From NCBI GenBank assembly GCA_963693315.1, contig OY856188.1:4685335-4749334 (forward strand): a stretch of DNA of 64,000 bases. Direction: 5' to 3'. The DNA is from Diogma glabrata. Its lineage: Eukaryota > Arthropoda > Insecta > Diptera > Cylindrotomidae. How positions within the stretch are numbered: the first letter of the stretch is position 1; each line of letters begins with the position of its first letter. Shown one piece after another: positions 56,885-64,000 of this stretch. The notes below the pieces were generated by a model. The model made no database searches. It had not been told where the DNA came from and saw nothing but the letters and a program-made list of their open reading frames with translations. A program made the position numbers and the translations under genes.

Positions 56885-57655
56885 AAAAACACCCAATCCT
56901 TTTCCATTAACGTTTGGCCCCAAAAATCTTTTAGAGAATGAGTCTGTCAGACTTCTAGGAGTTGAGATTGAAAATAATATGAAGTGGAATTCTCATATTT
57001 TTAATCTGGTTAAGAATGCTGTTCAAAAGTTAGGATTTTTGGGGCGATGTCGTAAGTTTTTCGATAGCGAACAACTTCTTTTAGTTTATGAATCTTTTAT
57101 ACGTCCTTGCATGGAATACTGTTCTCACATATGGGGTGGAGCTTACTTGAGTAGTCTCAACTGCCTTGATTCTGTACAGCGTAGAGCTATTAAACTCATT
57201 GGTAACCCAAGTCTTACTAACGGTCTTGATTCCTTGCAGCACAGAAGAAATGTTGCTGATTTGACTATATTTTATAAATATATTATGGATGAACGAGCTT
57301 CTGAAGAGATCAAATCGATTTTACCTAAATCAGCAAACCTTTCGAGTCACACCAGAGCAAACGTAGCAGATCATCCCTTTACAGTTCAAATAATTAGGTG
57401 TAGAACTGTAGCCCTCCAACGTGACTTTTTCAACAGAGTCTCTCATCTTTGGAATGCCTTACCTTCCTGGGTTTTCCCTGATGAATTTAATCCTCAAGGC
57501 TTTAAAGTTAACGTTCATAAATTTCTCAGAGAATCTTAATTTGCAATTTATTCTTATCCCTAGTTGGCATGGTATCTTCGGATATTCAGAGACGTTAATT
57601 TATAATTTATTATAATTAACACTAAACATGCCTAACTTTAAATAAAAACAAAAAA
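56885..57655 (+). mobile_element. R4: 5'-truncated non-LTR retrotransposon 3' end
   Basis: Starts abruptly at NPFPLTFGPKN-type coding sequence (56893), runs through the C-terminal domain, then a 3' UTR (GGCATGGTATCTTCGGATAT..., ACACTAAACATGCCTAAC) and poly(A) (57643-57660). The same 3' UTR appears, inverted, in R3. Confidence 0.85.
56979..57539 (+). CDS. R4 ORF2 C-terminal fragment (186 aa)
   Basis: Intact frame: KWNSHIFNLVKNAVQKLGFL, RPCMEYCSHIWGGAY, CLDSVQRRAIKLIGNPSLT, CRTVALQRDFFNRVSHLWNA, and it ends in VNVHKFLRES. Coding continues upstream in the same frame to about 56893 without a start codon of its own. It is very similar to R3 over the shared region, so the two are recent members of one family. 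It lacks the RT catalytic region and is not autonomous. Confidence 0.85.
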   Translation: MKWNSHIFNLVKNAVQKLGFLGRCRKFFDSEQLLLVYESFIRPCMEYCSHIWGGAYLSSLNCLDSVQRRAIKLIGNPSLTNGLDSLQHRRNVADLTIFYKYIMDERASEEIKSILPKSANLSSHTRANVADHPFTVQIIRCRTVALQRDFFNRVSHLWNALPSWVFPDEFNPQGFKVNVHKFLRES

Positions 57656-57660
57656 AAAAA

Positions 57661-58215
57661 AGATTAGAATATGTAAAAATAATTAAAGTATTAGCCCGGC
57701 TAGAGAATCTTAGGGATATAAATCCCCGCAATTTGTGACGAAATAAAAATCATAATCGATCTTTTATTTTTCTTCGACACAAATTCCAAAACATTTTGAT
57801 GTTTTTACACCACATTGACCGTAAATATCACGTGTAAATTTAGTAAACATTCAGCAAGAACGATAACAAACATTGATATTGGCCACTTTTTTTTATGGTG
57901 GGACTCAAATCGTGATGAAAACTCGCACTGAGATCCTCAAGCCGAATAAATCACTTTAATATGCAAACATTTAAAATCTCCCAGATCACCCTATTATATC
58001 TGAACTAGCAAGTTTTCTTGTCATTCAAAATTTATCTGATCGGCCGACAGTGAAGATACACCACACCAGTGACCACCAAAACAAAGTTTGTAACTTCTTC
58101 TTAAAATTCAATTTAGCTGATATTTTGTGAATATTACTAAAAACATCAATTAATTCCTGCAAGAAAAATAAAAATTTCTCTAAATTATTTAAATCAATTT
58201 TCTTTTTATTTACAG
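57661..58215. other. Upstream of the RASGRF-like exon; intronic or 5' flank
   Basis: No exon with the N-terminal PH-domain pattern was recognised here. The 3' end (58195-58215) is T-rich and ends TTTACAG, the acceptor for the next exon. Confidence 0.5.
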
Positions 58216-58322
58216 CATTGTTTTTCAATATCATACCGACGTGAAAATCAACGCCAATATGAATTAAGAGCATCAACAGAATCCGAATGTTCTGCATGGA
58301 TTGTATCAATACGTGAAGCAAG
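58216..58322 (+). CDS. RASGRF-like: RASGRF-like gene, exon encoding end of first PH domain
   Basis: RASGRF proteins are calcium/calmodulin-responsive guanine nucleotide exchange factors for Ras and Rac, with the order PH, coiled coil, IQ, DH, PH, REM, CDC25. This 107-nt exon lies between TTTACAG and GTATTT and encodes HCFSISYRRENQ, then YELRASTESECSAWIVSIREA, ending in AG of a split codon. It matches the last strands and C-terminal helix of the first PH domain (ELR...W...I..A) with the invariant Trp. The split codon AG|C is completed by the next exon at 59862, and the protein then continues in register with RASGRF family members. Earlier exons are not in sight. Confidence 0.8.
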
Positions 58323-59861
58323 GTATTTTAAAAAAAAGAAAACAATTTCCTTTACATTTCTAATAATGTGATTACATTCAATTGACAAAGAAAACATATG
58401 AACTTGTACACAAAACTTTTTACATTTTTTTAAATTCACATAAAACTACAAAGCTCCACCAACAATAACAAGACTACCTGTTGCATTCTGAATACAAATT
58501 TCATTTTCTATAACTTTTATTGCAATCAAATAACAAACAAACAATTTTATTAACCAGAAAAGCACATAAAAAATGCAAGTAAAAAACATGAGAAATTAAA
58601 GCTTAAAAGCTTCAGTTTTTTTCTATGTTTAGTTTGTCTTTAAACTCAATAAAATAGAATGAGATAGGAAATAATATGAGACATGAAATTCAAAGAATTA
58701 AATAATGTTATAAACATAAAATGTTATAAACAACATTTTTACGAGTATTTCAGTGTTTATACTTTTCAGGGGTAGTAAAAAGTAATTGTTTTATTTTTAT
58801 TAAATTTTATGTTAACGACTTGTGAATTTATGGACTGTTTGTTTTGTTTGATTTTTATAGTTCTATCCAAAAAATAACAGTAGAATGCGATTAAGCATGA
58901 TATCATAAAAATGAGGAAATTGCTTGTTTATATTCGTTTATTGTCAATTTAATATATTTGTTAGTTATTTTAATGAATTATTAGTTAAAAGAAATTTTTA
59001 TTGTTAAAAGGTATTTAGTGGATATTTTCGTTTTGTATGAAAAAAAAATCCGATAGTTGGAGCTTTTTCGATTTATATCCAGTTTTTTTTTATATCGTGT
59101 TATTTTGATTAATTTTTATTACATAGATATCCAGAGCTTTTTTTTTTGCTTGAAAAAAGTTTTGACACAAACCCAAAGAAATTAGTTCATGTCACTAATC
59201 TTGGTGAATGACAATTGAACTAGCGTATTGCAAACGCGTTTTTAGTTTTCGTTTTATAACTTATACCAATATTAACCTGGATATAGAGTCTATTTTTAAT
59301 CATTTTAAAAATGATCGAAAATTACAAGGAGTATCCACAAGTATATCAAATATATTTACCCTTTATATTCCATTTTACTAGTTGCTTTCATAATTTTAAT
59401 CGTCTAAAAAGTTGATGAAAATAATTTCAATAAAGTAAACATAAATCTAAATAAATCCATTTTCTAGTACATTTTTAAATAATGACACCAACCTTCTTAA
59501 TCCTTCAACTGATTTCCAATTATATTGATTTATTATCCTTTTTAGAGAATCACATTATGAATAATTTATATCGAAAAAACTTTGAAAAATATATGAAAAC
59601 TGAAAAACAAATATTAACTTATTCCACTTCACGAGGAATTACATACATCAATTCTCTTTTTTTGTTCTCTGTTACACAAACAATTTCATTTTCATATTTT
59701 CCCGAAAAAGTAAAATAAAACAAAATGTGTTATTGTTCCTTGTGTTATTCTTTCAACTTTATACACACTTAAACAACACATTTTCTGGTTCTACACAAAC
59801 ATATTGTATTTCCGTTTATGATTTATGCATAAACTTTTTTTTTCTTTTTTCAATTTTCCAG
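58323..59861 (+). other. RASGRF-like intron (1,539 nt)
   Basis: GT at 58323-58324; AG at 59860-59861 preceded by a long T-rich tract (59837-59858). AT-rich; no gene, repeat or RNA signature recognised inside. Confidence 0.75.
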
Positions 59862-60177
59862 CTTTAACAAATTACTACTCCAAAAAGAAGAATTAGAACA
59901 GAAACACGTTCATCTACTTCAAGTTGTTGAAAGTGAAAAAACAGCAAAATGGCAATACTCACAACATTGTGAGGAGTTAGCATCCGAAATAAAAAAATTA
60001 CGATCGGAAATTTATACATTACGAAAAGAATGTCGTCCATCGGTTTCTGTATCAGTAACACCAGTTGGACGTGGAAGTTTTAGTGCTGGTTGTGATATTC
60101 GAGAAGAAGAAAATAATTCGTTATCAGGATTATGTGCACAAGTTCAAGATTCGGTGGAACTACGAAAGATAAAAAAG
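59862..60177 (+). CDS. RASGRF-like: RASGRF-like gene, coiled-coil exon preceding the IQ motif
   Basis: A 316-nt exon: one base completing a Ser codon, then 105 codons, ending in phase 0 at AAG|GTAAAA. Residues 1-55 form a heptad-patterned coiled coil (FNKLLLQKEELEQKHVHLLQ, VVESEKTAKW, ASEIKKLRSEIYTLRKE), the segment between the first PH domain and IQ motif of RASGRF. A Ser/Gly-rich spacer follows, then ELRKIKK, the lead-in to the IQ helix (IKKVQ...RGW in the family). The next exon, expected to encode IQ and DH, was not found before 64000, so it probably lies beyond the window. Confidence 0.85.
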
Positions 60178-62279
60178 GTAAAAGATTTTGACATTTTCTA
60201 TCTAAATTTAACTCGCAATCTGGAATGCTTAACAAGTTATTAATTTAGATTGATATGAAAATCGCTTCTGTAGATTAAAAATTATTTTAAAAAATCAAAT
60301 TAAGGAACCCGGTTCCATAAAAGCCAGACAACCAAAGAAATATAACAGACAAATAAATTTTAATTAATTTTTTCTCATCTTTCATCTTTAATGAAAAACT
60401 TCAGATTAATATTCATGTAATAGTGGGGAATGTCTTTGTTGTCAATTTATTGGTTGAATTTTATGATAAGAGAATATTGTTCAGCTTTACGGCCTAAATC
60501 AAACTATAAAGAAGTTTCTTTACGGCGCTGGACATAGCCTCTATCTATCACATATATATATTTATGAATAATATCAATTCTGTTTTCTCAGAAAATTAGA
60601 GACCGCTGCTGGTAGCTGTACTTTATGGTCTAATCATCCAAATTACTTTGGTCTGAAAGACCTAAGTATTACATTCATGAGCTAAAAGTGAAATTCTTAC
60701 CCCCACTTTTTTGGCATTTCTCGACGTAATAATAAATCGCGTTATTGATGCCTTCTTCGAAACTTTCCTTAAGATTCTTTAAATAAGAATCAAAATCTTG
60801 TTCAAAATTATAATTCATTTGGTTACTATTTAATCGTTGTCAGAAACCTCAAAATTTTGATGTAGAGTTTTCCCACAGATATAAATTTCTTTAGGTCTAA
60901 TGCGTCTTTCAGTCTAAGTACTGTCCCGGTAAATTAATAGAACTTTAACAATAAAGCTATTCGTTCTATTTCTTTACTGTTAGTTCCTTGGACTTCGTGA
61001 GCAATTCGGAACGTCACTGAGATCTAACTTCAAAAGTAAAACAAGCGTTTTCGTTTCAAAATTAATTCTGGATTTTATTGTAAAGAAACCTGTTATTTAT
61101 ACAAAAAACTATTCAGACAATCATTACCCCTCTTAATATTACAACAGTATTTTCATTATGTAAATAACAATAATTTTCCCACCACATCAATCGCCAAATT
61201 TATTAATTTCGATTTTAGTATTAGCTCCGAAAAGTGATTCATTCTAGTACTTAAAGTCGTTATGACAACACTTTAGCGGATTCTAAATTTGTTTTTATTT
61301 TATATCAAGAGACGCGGTACTGTCTCGCGCGCCATGTTTCGAAAGACACTACTAGTATATATACTGTGCACCGGATAGGTTTTAAAGGTTAAGTTTTTCA
61401 TTTTGAAAAGAATTGTACTTTTTGTACAACTGTTTTCCAAATTTTGAATGAAAGTATATATTAATTAACCAAATGTAACTAATGTTTATCAAAAAAAACA
61501 TATGTGTACTCATTTACGAAAGTTTTTAAAATCAAAATTTTCTCTTCCCAAAATTTTAGCAAAAAGCAAATTGGAATTTTATAGACTACATACACGATCC
61601 ACGATGTTTTAAAAGAAACTTTATACATTTGTAGGGTTTTTTATATTATTTTTGAACATATTCGTGAATCATAAAAAATGTCAAATTTTTGTTATGAATT
61701 TTAGAATTACGACATACGATTATTGCTTATTATTGCCATTGAATTTTTAAAAATTTACATTTTTATACTAAATTCAAAAATTATCTATATATGTATGTGT
61801 CCACTAAACCCATCAAATGTTTTTATTAATATTAAATTGAAGTTGATAATTGGTATAATTATAAATTTATGAGAAATAGAAAATATTTACAATATGCTTT
61901 CTGTGAAAATACCTATTATTGATGTTCTTCGTAAACATTTGTTTGGTCAAAAGATCTATTTAATCTATATATTATGTAAATTTATTATCTGAGAAACCCA
62001 ACAAATGTTATATCGGTAGTAAATTTTAATTTTTGTTTCATTTTATTTTAGAATTGGTTAGTAATTTAGTATGCTTTGAAATGTTGTGTTTTTATTCTTG
62101 ATTTCTTCTAATGAGAAATAAAGAAAAGAGTTTGAGAAAATTTTATTATTATTTTAAGAGTTCCGCACTTTCAAAAAGTAAAACGAAACCCTTATGGGGA
62201 GACTTTATTGTTTATTATCCTATATTCTGTACACTGAATTTCTCACTGAAAAATGAAAAGCTTAATAGTATATTGTATA
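60178..62279 (+). other. Presumed RASGRF-like intron
   Basis: Starts at a consensus donor. Contains P-family copy 4 (60640-60730). No IQ or DH exon was recognised. Ends arbitrarily at the tyrosine-recombinase element. Confidence 0.5.
60640..60730 (+). repeat. P-family repeat, short copy 4
   Basis: TTACTTTGGTCTGAAAGACC (hairpin GGTCT-GAA-AGACC), TAAGTATTACATTCATGAGC, AAAAGTGAAATTCTTACCCC and GGCATTTCTCGACG match the terminal ~90 bases of the other P copies. Confidence 0.75.
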
Positions 62280-62390
62280 ATGAGTGTAGAAAGAACACTA
62301 TTGCAGTACGAGTGTGAAATTTGCAGCACGAGACACTAGTCGAGGGCTGCATTCACACGAGTACTGCAATAGTGCTTTCTACACGAGTCA
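62280..62390. repeat. 111-bp palindrome at the left end of the recombinase element
   Basis: GTGTAGAAAG..CACTATTGCAGTACGAGTGTGAA...GCAGC pairs with GCTGC..TTCACACGAGTACTGCAATAGTGCTTTCTACAC around the loop ACGAGACACTAGTCGAG. Arms are ~45 bases with few mismatches. Confidence 0.85.
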
Positions 62391-62587
62391 TACACGCTAT
62401 TTTTTCTACAATTGCAAGATTCGATAGTCATATACTATACAAATATTTAATACCATAAACTAATGTAGATTTTAAAATTTTCATTTTTTATACTATATCA
62501 AGTATGTCATGATTTATTGTTGTCAAAAATTTTCCCATATCGTTTTTGATTTTGTTTGAATAACGTTCTAAAAATAAATCGGTGAAA

Positions 62588-63022
62588 ATGAATAGTGATT
62601 TCGGTGAAAGTGATGAAGAGGTTATCATTGGAACTCCTCCAGATATTGCTGAGGCAGCTAAAAATGTTTGTTTGGAACTTCTACCTGAAAAATCTAAAAC
62701 TAGATATAGAAAAGAACGAGAAGCTTTCTTGACATGGTGTGGAGAGAAAAAAGCCACGAAAATTACGGAGAATGTTCTTTTGGCTTATTTTTCAGAAAAA
62801 TCAAACATTTTCAAGTCATTCACTTTATGGTCAATGTACTCTATGTTAAAGAGTACACTTATTTTAGAAGACAACGTCGATATCTCTAAATATCATAAGT
62901 TGATTGCATGGTTGAAAAGAAAATCAGTGGGCTATGTTGCTAAAAAATGTAGAACCTTTTCTAGAGAAGATATAAATAAGTTTGTGATTGAAGCACCAGA
63001 CAAAGATTTTCTGATGATGAAG
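62588..63022 (+). CDS. Tyrosine recombinase, exon 1 (N-terminal core-binding domain)
   Basis: ATG at 62588; 145 codons, ending in phase 0 at AAG|GTAATT. It starts with an acidic segment (MNSDFGESDEEVIIGTPPDI). Residues ~38-125 then form an all-helical domain (KTRYRKEREAFLTWCGEKKA, LLAYFSEKS, LWSMYSMLKSTL, YHKLIAWLKRKSVGYVAKKC), the fold that grips DNA next to the cleavage site. FSREDINKFVIEAP leads into the catalytic domain. An ATG-proximal GTG frame exists slightly upstream, but ATG at 62588 is the natural start. No stops or shifts. Confidence 0.85.
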
Positions 63023-63084
63023 GTAATTATTTAATATTTAAATGTATAAAATTAATATTAATATTCAAAAAATTCAAATTAAAG
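63023..63084 (+). other. 62-nt intron in the tyrosine recombinase gene
   Basis: GTAATT...TTAAAG. Both flanking exons are in phase 0, and joining them gives LMMK-IALIMGIAGACRKEE with the conserved R box intact. Size and AT content fit a minimal insect intron. The intron itself contains an early stop in the read-through frame (TAA about 63033). Confidence 0.8.
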
Positions 63085-63780
63085 ATTGCTCTTATAATGG
63101 GTATCGCTGGAGCCTGTCGAAAGGAGGAGCTACTGAAAATGATGTTGGATCATATTGAGGATAAGGAAAATATATTAATTGTACAGGTGCCAGACACCAA
63201 AACTCACATCACTCGAACGTTTACTGTTTCTAATGGGGTTGGTGATTGGATCTCAGTTTATCGTAAATACAGAAATTTTCGCACTGCAAACACCACTCAT
63301 AACAGGTTTTTTGTTAACTATCGGAATGGTAAATGTACTTCGCAAGCTATTGGAATAAATACATTTGGAAAAATTTCACTAAAAATTGCGAGCTACTTAA
63401 ATCTTTCAAATTTGCATGAATATACAGGGCACTGTTTCAGACGAACATCTGCTACGTTACTCGCAGATGCGGGTGGAGACATTTTAACACTCAAGAGACA
63501 TGGCGGATGGAAATCCTCTGCTGTTGCGGAAAGCTATGTCGACAACTCCATTCAAAATAAAATATCTGTGTGTGAGAAAATAACTGGAGCCCCTGCAAGT
63601 GACAATATCGCAATGGATAATGAAAATATAGGTCGCGGTAGTAGCTCCATTGTTGGAAGTGCAGCGGAATCAGTTATGGGATTCAAAAGAACAATTGTTA
63701 AGGCTGCTAAAAATATGACTGAGGGGATAAATATTAGTGCATGTACTTCATGCAACATCACAATAAATATTAATAAATAA
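63085..63780 (+). CDS. Tyrosine recombinase, exon 2 (catalytic domain)
   Basis: Tyrosine recombinases cut and rejoin DNA through a covalent 3'-phosphotyrosine. Exon 2 supplies residues 146-376 of a 376-aa protein. All catalytic positions are visible: Arg157 in GACRKEEL, Lys184 in the DTKTH beta-turn, His261 and Arg264 in GHCFRRTSA, His284 in KRHGGW and the nucleophile Tyr296 in ESYVDNS. A ~75-residue tail follows, with Ser/Gly-rich and hydrophobic parts and ACTSCN near the end. AATAAA overlaps the stop region (about 63774-63782). It most resembles Crypton-like or domesticated eukaryotic recombinases (phage-integrase fold); no zinc finger or GCR1 domain is seen. Intact, so recently active or retained. 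Confidence 0.85.
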   Translation: MALIMGIAGACRKEELLKMMLDHIEDKENILIVQVPDTKTHITRTFTVSNGVGDWISVYRKYRNFRTANTTHNRFFVNYRNGKCTSQAIGINTFGKISLKIASYLNLSNLHEYTGHCFRRTSATLLADAGGDILTLKRHGGWKSSAVAESYVDNSIQNKISVCEKITGAPASDNIAMDNENIGRGSSSIVGSAAESVMGFKRTIVKAAKNMTEGINISACTSCNITININK

Positions 63781-64000
63781 ATTTCAATTAAAACTATAAT
63801 TTATTGTTAATGTTTAATCTATAATTATGAATAATTTGATTTATAATAAAATTCGATTCACTTTAAATATTGCATTGAATGTGTTTTTTGTAGATTTATT
63901 TTCTAGTTATTTTTCCAATGTAAACACAACTGTGCAGAAAGTACTTTCTACACGTCATTTGGGAAGATTAATTTTCAATGCCTACTTTTTATCAAATTCA
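63781..64000. other. 3' flank of the recombinase element
   Basis: AT-rich 3' region followed by the right palindromic end at 63934-63958. The window ends 42 bases later. Confidence 0.6.

Larger units (their letters stand above)
62280..63958 (+). mobile_element. Tyrosine-recombinase element bounded by inverted repeats
   Basis: The left end ATGAGTGTAGAAAG (62280-62293) and the right end CTTTCTACACGTCAT (63944-63958) are inverse of each other with one extra base. The left end is the outer arm of a 111-bp palindrome; the right end contains a small palindrome GTGCAGAAAG-TA-CTTTCTACAC (63934-63954). Between them lies an intact recombinase gene. About 1.7 kb in all. Crypton elements are mobile elements with a tyrosine recombinase and generally no terminal inverted repeats, so the bounds are my inference. 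Confidence 0.6.

Noticed and set aside
62488..62757. Minus-strand frame opposite the recombinase start
   Set aside because: Shadow of the real plus-strand gene, whose catalytic motifs and intron phase are convincing.

Overview
This window looks like a gene-poor, very AT-rich stretch of an arthropod (most likely insect) nuclear genome. I see long A/T runs, GT-AG introns (one only 62 nt), animal-type non-LTR retrotransposons, mariner and hAT relics, and fragments of animal genes. There are no operons, bacterial-type genes or CRISPR arrays. I cannot name the species.

Layout. 0-2.3 kb: partial copy of a repeat family with TG...CA ends, called LTR-X here. 3.0-10.2 kb: a degenerate CR1/Jockey-like retrotransposon (R1), split by a 3.44-kb LTR-X copy and followed by a tRNA-like SINE head. 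10.4-18.6 kb: mostly AT-rich noncoding DNA holding repeat family P (reverse orientation) and a small inverted-repeat element. 18.7-19.1 kb: relic of a membrane-bound sterol O-acyltransferase-like gene. 19.2-20.5 kb: LTR-X pieces in opposite orientations. 21.7-33.3 kb: family Q, with ~600-bp repeated modules, plus a direct duplication and an interleaved inverted repeat. 33.9-35.1 kb: hAT-like transposase pseudogene next to a hairpin element. 37-48 kb: foldback and hairpin elements, a mariner fragment, a second P copy and retrotransposon pieces (R3, R5). 48.7-57.7 kb: retrotransposon R2 on the minus strand, interrupted twice, and the 3' end of another copy (R4). 58.2-60.2 kb: two exons of a RASGRF-like guanine nucleotide exchange factor on the plus strand, the only convincing resident gene. 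62.3-64 kb: an apparently intact two-exon tyrosine recombinase on the plus strand, between inverted repeats, probably inside a RASGRF intron or just downstream.

Most interesting points: (1) the tyrosine recombinase unit keeps its R, K, H-x-x-R, H and Y positions and is bounded by palindromic AGAAAG...CTTTCT ends; (2) LTR-X has two insertions whose removal with 4-bp target duplications restores a host reading frame, and its copies share a TATA box, an ATG followed by a GTGAGT splice-donor-like site, and an AATAAA-type signal; (3) several hairpin or foldback repeats could yield double-stranded RNA. Everything was read by eye. Repeat boundaries are approximate unless a target duplication is stated.
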